A stretch of 49,945 nucleotides of DNA. Origin: an uncultured Opitutales bacterium (lineage in GTDB: Bacteria; Verrucomicrobiota; Verrucomicrobiia; Opitutales; Intestinicryptomonadaceae). Numbering within the stretch: position 1 is the first letter of the stretch; each line of letters starts with the position of its first letter. Position numbers and translations under genes: made by a program. Shown one piece after another: positions 33,927 through 42,790 of the stretch. Where the stretch lies: the NCBI GenBank assembly GCA_944389885.1, contig CALXNZ010000019.1:1-49945 (forward strand), read 5' to 3'. Below the pieces are notes generated by a model. It worked only from the letters and a program-made list of their open reading frames with translations. It was not told the DNA's origin and did no database searches.

Positions 33927-35927
33927 TTATCTGCGTTTGGATTTTGTGCTCCTGCCGCCGGGATTTTTCTTACGCTGTTCGTACATTGTCCCATTCAATC
34001 TTGCCGCTTTCGCCTTGGCCGCCGCCTCGGCGTTTTCCTTCCTTATAATTTTGAGCTTTTCGGAAAGGGGCAGCTTATTGAATTCAGGCCCGCGATTTTC
34101 CTGCATGGCTTGAGCTTTTGCAAATGCGTCCTGCAGTTTTTGGAAAAATCCCGGCTTTACAGGTTTTTTGACCAGGGGCTGAGCGGCGCTTTTTGCGCGG
34201 GCCCTGCGAATCAACAAGGCTTGCAGAACGCCTATAAAACTCTGAACAGTCCAATACAGCACAACGCCGGACGGGAATGTGTAGAAAAATAGCAGCATGA
34301 TAACCGGCATTATCTTGAACATCCACGCCTGGGTCTTGTCGGCCGTGGGAGTCGGGGTTATATGCATCTGAAGGAAAGTCACCAACGCGTTGATTATCGG
34401 AAGTATATGTATGGGTATTCCGAAAATCGAAGGCAGCCCGGAAATTGTGTCGGGCATCGACAAATCTTTTATCCATAGGAAGTGCGCAAAGCGTATTTCG
34501 GAGGACGACTGAAGCATGTAATACAAGCCTATGAAAATGGGGATTTGTATAAACACCATAATCAAACCGCCGCAGCCTGCGAGCGGATTTATCCCGTACT
34601 CGGAATAGAGCTTCATCATCTCCTGGTTCTGCTTCTTGGGATCGTTCTTATACTTCTCCCTCAACTCTTTTATGGGCTTCTGAAGCTTTGCCAATTCAGA
34701 TGTCGATTTTATCTGCTTTGCGTTTATGGGCCATAATATTCCCCTCACAATTATAGTCAGAATTATTATTGACCAGCCCCAGCCCCAATTAGGAGACACT
34801 TCGCTTACCCACGAATATATCCACGACATCAAACGCGACAGCGGGCGGCTTAGGAATCCGAACCACCCGTAATCCATTATTTCCTCTTGGTGCCCCCCCA
34901 TGGAGAAGAGGCGCCCGAGCTCTTTTGGCCCTACGTAGTATGTCCCGTTGAGAGTCCACGACTCCCCCGGTTCGAGCGCCTTCATATCGAACGCCAAGAA
35001 AGCGGTAAGTGCGTTCCTCATGTACTTATCCGACGCCGAAGGGTCTATCAATATAGGCAGAGCCACTCCTCCTTTTGCCTTTTGGCCTTCAGGGGTGAAC
35101 ACCGCCGCAAAAAATTGATTCTTAACCGCGCCCCAATCGGAAGGTTCAAACAGCCAATCGTAGAGCCTCGCGCTATGCGCCCCTATGCCGAGAAAACCGC
35201 TGGAATCCACAAACTCCGTGGATTTCACGAACTTAGCCCCCTCGGTTCCGTATATGGAAAACGCGAGATTTCCGCCGTAGATGTCGCCTATTGTAGGCGG
35301 CACTGCCCCCAAACAAAGGAAAATCTCCTCCATATTTTCCGCCTTTTTGGATATGTTTGTGAGGGTCGTACTCGTGGCCAAAGTATAGGCGGCATAATCT
35401 TTTTTGGAATTTTCGAGGAAAGAATAGGTTCTGACTATTTTATATTTTCCGGGTATTATGAGCTCGTAAGTGAGCGAGTTTTTATCGGCTTTAGTAAGGG
35501 CGAATGCATTGTTCACGGGTTGCGGCAACGCGCTTTGAGTGTCGCGCACTCCCAAACCCATGGCCACCATTCCGCCAATTGAATCGTTAAAAAGGTACGG
35601 CAGAGACGAATCCTGGCTCTTCTCGTATTTCAAAAGCTCCACAAATGCTATGCCGCCGCCCTTGTTTGTAAAATGAACTTTTATGCTGTCGTTCTCGAGA
35701 CAGACAATTTCCTCTTTTACATTTGTCTCCGGCGCAAAAGGAGAAACTATATCAGCCTGATAGGCAGGTTTCGCAGATTTTGAGGCCTCTTCCTGGCGGG
35801 CGTCAGAAGCCGCTATCGCCGCAGCCTGCTCTGGGGTAGGGATCTGCTGGCGCTTCGCGGAATCAAACATAAAATAGAACGAAGCTATCAGCAGGAGTAT
35901 GCCTATTGTCGTATTTTTCTTATCCAT
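33927..35927 (-). CDS. yidC: Membrane protein insertase YidC
   Basis: A 666-residue inner-membrane insertase of the Gram-negative type. An N-terminal TM anchor (NTTIGILLLIASFYFMF) precedes a large periplasmic P1 domain (~55-390) and the five-helix conserved core from about residue 420. The core has NWGWGWSIIILTIIVRGILWP (with the hydrophilic-groove Arg), LAKLQKPIKELREKYKNDPKK, GCGGLIMVFIQIPIFIGLYYML and FPSGVVLYWTVQSFIGVLQ. A long Lys/Arg-rich tail ends it, suited to ribosome contact. ATG 35927 is the family-consistent start; the ribosome-binding site is weak. It follows yidD after 62 bases. Confidence 0.97.
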   Translation of the reverse strand: MDKKNTTIGILLLIASFYFMFDSAKRQQIPTPEQAAAIAASDARQEEASKSAKPAYQADIVSPFAPETNVKEEIVCLENDSIKVHFTNKGGGIAFVELLKYEKSQDSSLPYLFNDSIGGMVAMGLGVRDTQSALPQPVNNAFALTKADKNSLTYELIIPGKYKIVRTYSFLENSKKDYAAYTLATSTTLTNISKKAENMEEIFLCLGAVPPTIGDIYGGNLAFSIYGTEGAKFVKSTEFVDSSGFLGIGAHSARLYDWLFEPSDWGAVKNQFFAAVFTPEGQKAKGGVALPILIDPSASDKYMRNALTAFLAFDMKALEPGESWTLNGTYYVGPKELGRLFSMGGHQEEIMDYGWFGFLSRPLSRLMSWIYSWVSEVSPNWGWGWSIIILTIIVRGILWPINAKQIKSTSELAKLQKPIKELREKYKNDPKKQNQEMMKLYSEYGINPLAGCGGLIMVFIQIPIFIGLYYMLQSSSEIRFAHFLWIKDLSMPDTISGLPSIFGIPIHILPIINALVTFLQMHITPTPTADKTQAWMFKIMPVIMLLFFYTFPSGVVLYWTVQSFIGVLQALLIRRARAKSAAQPLVKKPVKPGFFQKLQDAFAKAQAMQENRGPEFNKLPLSEKLKIIRKENAEAAAKAKAARLNGTMYEQRKKNPGGRSTKSKRR

Positions 35928-35989
35928 CTTAAAATAATTTACCGCAAGAAGTCTCGACAGACTTCCCGCCAATTTCAATAAAATTTAAA

Positions 35990-36286
35990 CTACTTACCAG
36001 AATCGCGCCATTCGTCAACTTTGTTTTGTCTAAAAAGGCGCGATAACTTAAATTCCTTAGGGACGTAGTCAAAACCGCCGCTGCAAAAGGGCTGGCACCT
36101 CAGGATTCTGCAAATCGCCAATATTGTCCCCTTGACCGCCCCGTGCCGTTCAACGGCCTGCATCGCGTAAGTGGAGCATGTGGGAGTAAACCGGCAACCG
36201 CTGCCGGGGAGCATATGGATTATCGGGGATATCGCCAACTTGTAAAATCTGAAAAACCACCACAATCCGAGGGCGACAATTCCCAT
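35990..36286 (-). CDS. yidD: Membrane protein insertion efficiency factor YidD
   Basis: A 98-residue protein. [36 protein letters not shown] holds the family's conserved Cys pair and CR(F/Y)xPTCSxYA signature, and [13 protein letters not shown] follows. It is an amphipathic, membrane-associated helper of YidC. The frame is open to ATGs at 36319 and 36331 (overlapping rnpA), but the ATG at 36286 has a strong AGGGGG ribosome-binding site 3 bases upstream (AGGGGGCATATG) and gives the usual family N-terminus, so I prefer it. Confidence 0.92.
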   Translation of the reverse strand: MGIVALGLWWFFRFYKLAISPIIHMLPGSGCRFTPTCSTYAMQAVERHGAVKGTILAICRILRCQPFCSGGFDYVPKEFKLSRLFRQNKVDEWRDSGK

Positions 36287-36311
36287 ATGCCCCCTGCTAT
36301 TCTCCGAACCT

Positions 36312-36692
36312 CTATTCATGGCCAAGCGCATCTTCTGAACACTGCTTTAAAAAGGAAGATAGCGATTTGTCTGCGGCCGCGGCAAATTTGTCAGACAAGC
36401 TGCGAAAATCCGACGCCGCATAATTTTTCCTGACAAATACCATGATGTCGCACGGCAGCTTAAAATTGGGGGCGCACGCCCTAAAAATCTCTCGAAACAC
36501 CCTGCGGGCGCGATTGCGAACCACCGCCCCTCCTATCCTTTTGCTTGCCACTATGGCGATTCTCGAATGCTGCGCGCCGGGTTTAGGCAGACAATAAAAA
36601 ACGAAGGCGGCACAATCCGTCTTCGCCGATTTCCCCCTTACAAGGGCTATGTCTCGCGCCAAGCGCAGCCTATTCTGACTTCCGAAGCGCAT
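36312..36692 (-). CDS. rnpA: Ribonuclease P protein component
   Basis: A 126-residue basic protein, C5 family. It starts [21 protein letters not shown] and carries the hallmark RNR motif ([24 protein letters not shown]) that binds the RNase P RNA for tRNA 5' maturation. It ends with TAG at 36312. It begins 21 bases after rpmH and its end is near or overlaps yidD, as in the conserved rpmH-rnpA-yidD-yidC cluster. Confidence 0.95.
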   Translation of the reverse strand: MRFGSQNRLRLARDIALVRGKSAKTDCAAFVFYCLPKPGAQHSRIAIVASKRIGGAVVRNRARRVFREIFRACAPNFKLPCDIMVFVRKNYAASDFRSLSDKFAAAADKSLSSFLKQCSEDALGHE

Positions 36693-36713
36693 GGCGGAAA
36701 TTTTTGCGCGGCC

Positions 36714-36851
36714 TTATTTTGTGACCAGGCGCTTGCGTCCTTTTTGTCTGCGGGAAGCGATTACGCTTCTGCCACCGCGGGTGCTCATTCTGGCGCGCCA
36801 GCCGCATCTGCGGGCGCGCTTCAATTTGGAAGGTTTAAATGTAGGATTCAT
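36714..36851 (-). CDS. rpmH: 50S ribosomal protein L34
   Basis: A 45-residue very basic protein. It starts [18 protein letters not shown], then [20 protein letters not shown] and ends RKRLVTK: unmistakable L34. ATG at 36851 (AAAGGTAAG upstream), TAA at 36714-36716. It is the first gene of the rpmH-rnpA-yidD-yidC cluster. No dnaA or DnaA-box array is adjacent, unlike many bacteria. One Cys replaces the usual residue in the RARR-x-GW core. Confidence 0.97.
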   Translation of the reverse strand: MNPTFKPSKLKRARRCGWRARMSTRGGRSVIASRRQKGRKRLVTK

Positions 36852-36889
36852 ATTATCTTACCTTTGGCGTAAAAATTATTAAAGGTCGG

Positions 36890-36919
36890 TATGAAATTGG
36901 TATTCAGAACAGCTGTCAA
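36890..36919 (-). promoter_or_regulatory. Candidate promoter of the rpmH cluster
   Basis: A perfect TTGACA -35 (36919-36914, minus strand) and a weak TTCATA -10 (36895-36890) are 18 bases apart. They lie 39 bases before the rpmH ATG and just after the GH13 stop. Confidence 0.45.
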
Positions 36920-36946
36920 CCATTTTTTACCGAAAACTAAAACGCA

Positions 36947-39340
36947 TCAATATTCCGCAAACAGGAAAAATCCCAGAGCGGGAACGCGCAATTTACCCGC
37001 GCAAAATCTTGGCAGGGGCTCCGGCAGACCGCGAATATCAACTCTCTCTGAATCCGCAACCAACCTAAAATTGGAGAGTTCGCAGGCAAAATCCCCTATT
37101 TCAAACTCGGCGGGGGCGGAATCCGGATTGAACGCCGCAAATACCCTGCCTCCAGATGTCTCGCGGTTGGCATTGTATAAAACGGCTGCCGACTTGCCAC
37201 CATTTGCCTCCATGAAAACAAAATAGCGCTCCGACGGCGAATGGCGCAGGCGCAGAGCCTTTGCCGACTCCGACAAACGAAAGCGCACAAGTCCGCGCAG
37301 CCATGCGGAAGTCCCCGGATAATCCACAGCGCGCGCATAATCCAATTCGTTGGCCAAGCCGTCTTTGTAAGTATTGCTCTTGCCCCCTTTTGTGCGTACG
37401 AGATCGAATCCCTCGGCTAACATGGGAATTCCTATCGACAGAATCACAGACGCATACGCAAGCTTATAGCGGCGCAAATCCGGCAGGGTGGGATTTGCGG
37501 GAGTTGACGAAATCCTGTCGAACAGACACATATCGTCATGGCTTTCGAGGTAGTTCACCGTCTGGGCCGGCCATCTCGCGTAATGCCCGAGACTCCCTCT
37601 CATATAATATTTAAAGCCCTCGAAATTTCCTTCGCCCTTTGCGTAGCGCAACATAAATTCGCGGAACCCGTCATTCCAATAAGAGTATCCCGTGTGAAAC
37701 AGAGCCGACGCCATATGCCCCCTAAAACTCCAAGGCTCCGCTATTAAAATTATCGACGGGCGCAACTTTTTAAGCTCCGACTCAATTTCGACTAATACGT
37801 CGAGCCCTATTAATTCGGCCAAATCGAAGCGAAATCCGTCCACTCCGTAGTTCAAGACCATCTTTTTAAGGCTGTCTAAAATCATGCGCCTGCCCATGGG
37901 AGTGGAGGCGCGGAAATCGTTCCCGCATCCGCTAAAATTCGTGAAATTCCCGGAATTATCCGTTTCAAAATAGTACTCCCTATCCACTCCGGCCAGAAAA
38001 TTTGGCTCTCCGCAATGGTTGTAAACCACATCGAGTATTACCGCTATTCCCGCCTTGTGGAAAGCCCGAACAAGCTTGGAAAAGTCGGCATTCTGAGAGG
38101 CCGACGCCGCATCGGTTGCGTACGATGACGCCGGAGCAAACCAATTTACAGGCATATAGCCCCACTCGTAATCTCCCGCGTCGGCAGCGGTAAACTCGTG
38201 CACGGGCTGCAATTCCACGCAGTTTACCCCAGCCTGCCTTATATAGCAGTCCTCAGATTTCAGCCAGTGCGACAATCCCTCAAACCCCCTCCTCTGCGAT
38301 GTAGAGAGCTCTATCGGCGCCAATGAAAGAACGTCGCGCAGATGGATTTCCATTATAGCCAGGTCATGCCAGGGCGGCGGCGTGAAAGAATCCTCGCAAT
38401 GAGGCAAATCCGAATCGAACTTCACTATTGAAGGGCCTGAAGACGACAACATCGCATTTGCGTAGGGATCGGCTACGTCGAACCGGGCGTCTATTCCGGA
38501 TTCGGACGAAGCCCCGGAAAGCCTCCAAAAATAACGCGCCCCGGAGAGATTCCCGGGAATTCGGGCCTTCCAGACAACGCCGTCGCGGGATTCCGCATCG
38601 ACAGTCAGCCTTGCGTCGGCTTTGTTTTCAAACCACCACTGCACCTGAGCCGACTCGGCCCGCGGGGCGAAAATGGAAAATTCCGTAAAATCTCCCGAAA
38701 TATGCGCGCCGAGCCTGCTTGCGGAATATATCTGCAATAAGAGTTCGCCTGCGTCCGCCGTCGCAGAAACGCCGAATTCAGGAAGATTTATTGAGATATC
38801 CTTGCGTATATCGCACATTCCGGAAAAGCGGAGCACAAATGCGTTTTTCCATGTCCGGTTGATTCTGAGCCTAAAATTCAGATTTCCCGAAGAATCCCTT
38901 TCGCTATTCGGGGCATACGCCGGAGGTTCTATCCATTTTCCGTCCGACGATGCAAATTTAAAAAACGCGACCCCGCGTTTGAAGGAGATGTCGGCAATAT
39001 CTACAATAAGGCGCCTAAAACCTTTTCCACCTTCAAGTTTCCATTTGGCATCGCCTATTGCTTTTTCCCAGCCGTTAAAATCTCCGCACACATAATATTC
39101 TGCGCCCCTGTTTTCGGGAATATTCGCAAACATTCTCGAATCCATCATAAAGCAGACTTTGCCGCCGTCTATAAAATACGACGTATATTTTGCAAAAATC
39201 CATTTGTCGATTCGCTCTACATTAAAATCCGGAAAATCGGCTTCGCTTTTCAATTCCACGAGCGGCGGAGAATTAAGATCCCTGTCGAGAACCAAGCACA
39301 AGCGCGAACTTGAGAACCACCAAGCCTTTAATATCTTCAT
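36947..39340 (-). CDS. GH13 alpha-glucan enzyme (pullulanase/isoamylase/branching-type, CBM48)
   Basis: A 797-residue protein with no obvious signal peptide, so probably cytoplasmic. N-terminal beta domains (residues ~60-290, with EYYVCGDFNGWEKAIGD and later FTEFSIFAPRAESAQVQWW) look like CBM48/E-set modules. The catalytic barrel has VILDVVYNHCGE, YGVDGFRFDLAELIG (nucleophile Asp), ILIAEPW (acid/base Glu) and NYLESHDDMCLFD (stabilising Asp). It acts on alpha-1,6 or alpha-1,4 linkages of glycogen/starch-like glucans; debranching is most likely from domain order but not proven. ATG 39340 lies 4 bases after the FtsB-like stop, with GGAA upstream. Confidence 0.87.
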   Translation of the reverse strand: MKILKAWWFSSSRLCLVLDRDLNSPPLVELKSEADFPDFNVERIDKWIFAKYTSYFIDGGKVCFMMDSRMFANIPENRGAEYYVCGDFNGWEKAIGDAKWKLEGGKGFRRLIVDIADISFKRGVAFFKFASSDGKWIEPPAYAPNSERDSSGNLNFRLRINRTWKNAFVLRFSGMCDIRKDISINLPEFGVSATADAGELLLQIYSASRLGAHISGDFTEFSIFAPRAESAQVQWWFENKADARLTVDAESRDGVVWKARIPGNLSGARYFWRLSGASSESGIDARFDVADPYANAMLSSSGPSIVKFDSDLPHCEDSFTPPPWHDLAIMEIHLRDVLSLAPIELSTSQRRGFEGLSHWLKSEDCYIRQAGVNCVELQPVHEFTAADAGDYEWGYMPVNWFAPASSYATDAASASQNADFSKLVRAFHKAGIAVILDVVYNHCGEPNFLAGVDREYYFETDNSGNFTNFSGCGNDFRASTPMGRRMILDSLKKMVLNYGVDGFRFDLAELIGLDVLVEIESELKKLRPSIILIAEPWSFRGHMASALFHTGYSYWNDGFREFMLRYAKGEGNFEGFKYYMRGSLGHYARWPAQTVNYLESHDDMCLFDRISSTPANPTLPDLRRYKLAYASVILSIGIPMLAEGFDLVRTKGGKSNTYKDGLANELDYARAVDYPGTSAWLRGLVRFRLSESAKALRLRHSPSERYFVFMEANGGKSAAVLYNANRETSGGRVFAAFNPDSAPAEFEIGDFACELSNFRLVADSERVDIRGLPEPLPRFCAGKLRVPALGFFLFAEY

Positions 39341-39344
39341 AAGC

Positions 39345-40037
39345 TCATTCCGCCATAAATCTAAGGAATTTAGACGCCTCTTTTGCGGCCTCAGCCCGCC
39401 TCTTGGCCTCCTCCGAATCCATATCTTCAAGTGATTCAGAATTTGATTCTACAATATTTTTATCAAGAGAATCGGCACCTTTTTCTACGGTTTCACCGGC
39501 AGGCTCACTATTTAAATCCTGTGCCGGCAAACGCGAATCCGCCGCACTGTTTACCCCCGCTGCGGGTTTGACTCCGGAGTTTGGGAGGCGTATGGGCTCT
39601 ATTTTGACCTGTTCTATGACAAATTCCCGCATAGGCGCATTCTCATCTTTTACCGCCATTTCCATGCCGGAAGTGTCCGATTTGTCTTTTACATCAAGGC
39701 GCGGAGCCACTCGAGATTCAAAGGGATCCTCTATGCTGACAGGGGAGGAATCGTCAAATTTGAACACAAGTTCCCCCTGCCCTACAAACCCAAGCTTTTG
39801 GCGAATTACCCTATCGGCAAAATTGTCGTCGTGTATGAGGCGGAAGTAATACTCTTGTTTATATGCTTTTTCTTCGGCAAGGCTTTTTAGGCGATACAAC
39901 AATTTTTGCTCGTCGAGTCTGAGTTCGTCGTTAATGGCCCTGGCGTCTGAAACTCCGCGCCAGAGAACGAACCCTATGCCGGCTATCAACATCAGCAGCG
40001 CCGCAATTATAAGCCTGTAAACTGCATGTGAATTCAT
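39345..40037 (-). CDS. FtsB/DivIC-like septum formation initiator protein
   Basis: A 230-residue protein: short cytoplasmic start, one TM helix (YRLIIAALLMLIAGIGFVLW), then a coiled coil (NDELRLDEQKLLYRLKSLAEEKAYKQEYYFRLI). RVIRQKLGFVGQGELVFKF is the typical DivIC/FtsB end that binds FtsL and FtsQ. It then carries ~120 extra residues, acidic and Pro/Ser-rich and probably disordered, absent from the usual ~100-residue protein. The Ala/Glu/Lys-rich tail may be a second helix. ATG 40037 places the TM helix correctly. Its neighbours are a small membrane protein and GH13, not the classical division cluster. Confidence 0.75.
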   Translation of the reverse strand: MNSHAVYRLIIAALLMLIAGIGFVLWRGVSDARAINDELRLDEQKLLYRLKSLAEEKAYKQEYYFRLIHDDNFADRVIRQKLGFVGQGELVFKFDDSSPVSIEDPFESRVAPRLDVKDKSDTSGMEMAVKDENAPMREFVIEQVKIEPIRLPNSGVKPAAGVNSAADSRLPAQDLNSEPAGETVEKGADSLDKNIVESNSESLEDMDSEEAKRRAEAAKEASKFLRFMAE

Positions 40038-40149
40038 ACGCGAATCGGTCCATTCGATGCAAATCCATAATGAGTCTATAAGAAAATAATTTGCAAGATT
40101 TTTAAGAGATTGGCAAGCATATGACAAAACCTATGGGAGAATAAAATTT

Positions 40150-40377
40150 TTACGATATGAAGAAAACTCCCAACGCAATAAAAAGTAATAGCAAAAATGC
40201 GTAAAAGAACCTTTTCATGGCAAGCAAGCGCCTAAAATATGGATAGCCAAAATCGGTGCGATTGCGGTAATCCGAATATAGCTCATCAATATCCGTAAGC
40301 CAATAGTATATTGCGCGCTTAGCGAACAACAGGGCAAAAATTAAAAATAAGAAACCCAAAATTAAATCTGAATACAT
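40150..40377 (-). CDS. Small two-TM membrane protein, unknown
   Basis: A 75-residue protein with two TM helices (LILGFLFLIFALLFAKRAIYYW and FFYAFLLLLFIALGVFFI) joined by a charged loop (DIDELYSDYRNRTDFGYPYFRR). I recognise no family. No clear ribosome-binding site. It lies 112 bases before the FtsB-like gene on the same strand. The regular topology suggests a real gene, but coding remains uncertain. Confidence 0.5.
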   Translation of the reverse strand: MYSDLILGFLFLIFALLFAKRAIYYWLTDIDELYSDYRNRTDFGYPYFRRLLAMKRFFYAFLLLLFIALGVFFIS

Positions 40378-40425
40378 TTTGAGAAAAATTAAATTTAGCC
40401 GTATGCTAATTCGACAAAATACAAA

Positions 40426-40453
40426 CGCGCGCCCAAAAATTAAAGGGCGCGCG
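40426..40453 (-). terminator. Terminator-like hairpin after mdh
   Basis: CGCGCGCCC (40426-40434) and GGGCGCGCG (40445-40453) form a perfect 9-bp stem around a 10-base A/T loop, 23 bases past the mdh stop. The T-run on the minus strand is short. Confidence 0.75.
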
Positions 40454-40475
40454 CATTTTATGGATATAAACAGAT

Positions 40476-41462
40476 TTACTTGGAGAAGTTTTCCTTTACC
40501 AAGCGCTGTTCCTCAAGAAGCTCGTCGTTGGTTATTTTTATTTTCTGCCTTGAAAATTCGTTAATTTCAAGACCTTTTACAATCTCCCAATTCTTTCCGT
40601 CGCTACGGATAGGCAGGGAGGTTATCGTACCGGCAGGAGTTCCGTAGCTGCCGTCGCTACATACGCTTACGCTGAACCAGTCGCCTTCCTTCGTCGGATT
40701 GACGATGGAATGTACGGTCTGGATAGCTGCATTGGCGGCGCTTGCAGCGCTCGACAGGCCTCTTGCGGCAATTATGGCAGCTCCGCGTTTTTGCACTATC
40801 GGAATGAACTCGTTCTTCAGCCAGTTCTCGTCAGATATCACATCGGTGACGGGTTTGCCGCATATCTTGGCGTTATAGAAGTCGGGATACTGCGTGGAAG
40901 AATGGTTGCCCCAAATTGTCATATTCGTGACATCGGAGACGTGCACTCCGGCTTTCTGGGCAAGCTGCGCTTTTGCCCTATTCTCGTCGAGAGCCGTCAT
41001 GGAAAACCATCTGTCCGCCGGGATATCGGGAGCGTTGGCTTTTGCTATCCAACAATTCGTATTGCAGGGATTGCCCACGACAAGTATGCGGATGTCGGAT
41101 GCAGCGTTGCGTTGGATTGCCTGGCCTTGCCCTATAAAAATCTTACCGTTTATACCCAGCAAGTCTCCGCGCTCCATTCCCTGCTTGCGCGGGACGCTTC
41201 CCACCAGGAGAGCCCAATTCGCACCCTTGAATCCTTCGTCCATATCGCAGGTGGTCACTATGTTGCTGAGCAGCGGAAATGCGCAGTCGTCGAGTTCCAT
41301 CTTGACCCCTGCAAGGGCCTTCATTCCCGGTTCTATTTCTATCAAGCGCAGTTCCACGGGTTGATCAGGCCCAAAAACCGCGCCGCTTGCTATGCGGAAA
41401 AGCAGCGAGTATCCGATTTGTCCCGCCGCACCTGTAATTGCTATGCTTATTGGCTTTTTCAT
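40476..41462 (-). CDS. mdh: Malate dehydrogenase (NAD-dependent)
   Basis: A 328-residue protein interconverting malate and oxaloacetate. It has the NAD-binding [14 protein letters not shown], substrate Arg residues in [27 protein letters not shown] and catalytic His in [13 protein letters not shown]. This is the cytosolic/chloroplast-like MDH type (~325 residues) rather than the E. coli 312-residue form. AAAGGAAC lies 5 bases before the ATG. It starts 43 bases after the DUF481 gene and ends at a hairpin. Confidence 0.97.
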   Translation of the reverse strand: MKKPISIAITGAAGQIGYSLLFRIASGAVFGPDQPVELRLIEIEPGMKALAGVKMELDDCAFPLLSNIVTTCDMDEGFKGANWALLVGSVPRKQGMERGDLLGINGKIFIGQGQAIQRNAASDIRILVVGNPCNTNCWIAKANAPDIPADRWFSMTALDENRAKAQLAQKAGVHVSDVTNMTIWGNHSSTQYPDFYNAKICGKPVTDVISDENWLKNEFIPIVQKRGAAIIAARGLSSAASAANAAIQTVHSIVNPTKEGDWFSVSVCSDGSYGTPAGTITSLPIRSDGKNWEIVKGLEINEFSRQKIKITNDELLEEQRLVKENFSK

Positions 41463-41505
41463 ATTGTTCCTTTTTAATTTTTTAATTCGTTAAAATCCAG
41501 GTAGG

Positions 41506-42573
41506 TTAATTTTTCCAGTTGAAGGGAAATTCAAACGACAACAACAACGTCTGTTCCGACTTCTGGGCTTCAGAAGCGTTTATTGCATCGTATTCGTAGG
41601 AATATCTAAGGGCTATATTCATTACTTCCGACACTTCGGCTATCAAGGCAAGCTTTAAATACGCCGAATATTCGCTCGGGTTAGTGACGTTGAACCCGAG
41701 GTATCCTTTTTCTTCAAATCTAAATATGTCGGAGAATTTCCAAACTAAATCTTCCGCCAATACCGCCATTACGACCCAATGATGATTATAATCCTGGGCA
41801 TTGATATAGCGGATTGCGGGTCCGGGGCCTATATTTATAACCAAATCGTATCTGTCGAATTCAAAAGTATAGCCCACGGTGACTGCCTCGTCAACCTGAT
41901 CCCTTATGCCCTTAACAAAATCGACCTTATATGAGAGGAGATTTTGCATATACCAATTAGTATTTTTATCGAAGTCGTGGCGATAGTCTGTATTTATGCC
42001 GTATTTATCTAAAGTCGTGCTGTCCACATCGTCGGCGCTGGTTTCAGTGCTGTAATCATAATATGCGTCTGCGTAAAATTTATCCAGTTCCCATTCCTTT
42101 CGCATTTCAAATGTCACATTTGTAGAAAATGACGACGACGATGTTTCCCTCATTTGGACTCCCCCGCGGAGGCGGAATTGCCAGCCTTCAGGGAGATTTT
42201 CCTGCAAGAAAGTTCTGTAATCCGTAATCCATTCCATTTCTTTTTTTACGGGAGTGGGAGCGGCTGGATCTTCGCCGGCCTCTATTTCCTGGGCCACGGC
42301 AGAGGCGGATTGCGCGATAGCCGGAGGGGGTTCGGAAGCGGCTTGAGCGGCAGTAGGCACATCTTCAAAAACGCCTTTTACGGAAGATTTTGGTATGCTG
42401 AGTATCCCAAATTGCGTTTCTACAAGATATTGATTATAATCCGAAGAGACTAATTTTCCCGAAATTCTATCCCCGTTTGCGAGATTAAATACTTTTTGCG
42501 AGCCGTCCTGCGCAATAGAAATGCCCGCAAACAATGCGGAAGCCAGCAAAACAAAGATTTTTATGAGTTTCAT
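41506..42573 (-). CDS. DUF481 outer-membrane beta-barrel protein
   Basis: A 355-residue protein with signal peptide MKLIKIFVLLASALFAGISIAQ. KVFNLANGDRISGKLVS and TQFGILSIPKSSVKGV form a short N-terminal Sm-like beta region. A Pro/Ala linker precedes an ~200-residue barrel of alternating strands (DKFYADAYYDYST, KNTNWYMQNLLSYKVDF, YDLVINIGPGPAIRY) ending in the outer-membrane-type LLLSFEFPFNWKN. It is related to salt-induced YdiY of E. coli. ATG 42573 is chosen for the signal peptide. It is divergent from hpnH (217 bases between). Confidence 0.82.
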   Translation of the reverse strand: MKLIKIFVLLASALFAGISIAQDGSQKVFNLANGDRISGKLVSSDYNQYLVETQFGILSIPKSSVKGVFEDVPTAAQAASEPPPAIAQSASAVAQEIEAGEDPAAPTPVKKEMEWITDYRTFLQENLPEGWQFRLRGGVQMRETSSSSFSTNVTFEMRKEWELDKFYADAYYDYSTETSADDVDSTTLDKYGINTDYRHDFDKNTNWYMQNLLSYKVDFVKGIRDQVDEAVTVGYTFEFDRYDLVINIGPGPAIRYINAQDYNHHWVVMAVLAEDLVWKFSDIFRFEEKGYLGFNVTNPSEYSAYLKLALIAEVSEVMNIALRYSYEYDAINASEAQKSEQTLLLSFEFPFNWKN

Positions 42574-42790
42574 AAGAGGCCGTCTCCGGAAAAAACGTTT
42601 ACTTTCGTTTTTATCGTAAAAAAAGTGTGTTTGTTGATATAGCCAGCCCGCTTTTTCTACAAGCTTTTTTTGCAACATTGCCTATAAAGAACGTCTCCAT
42701 AGATTTAAGTATTGAAAATTTTGTTGAAGATACGACGATAAATGACATTTTAGAAAAATTTTTAAGAAAATAAATGCAGAGGGAAATGAT

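Noticed and set aside
36714-36946. Replication origin next to rpmH
   Set aside because: No TTATCCACA-like DnaA boxes, no AT-rich unwinding stretch and no dnaA or dnaN gene nearby.
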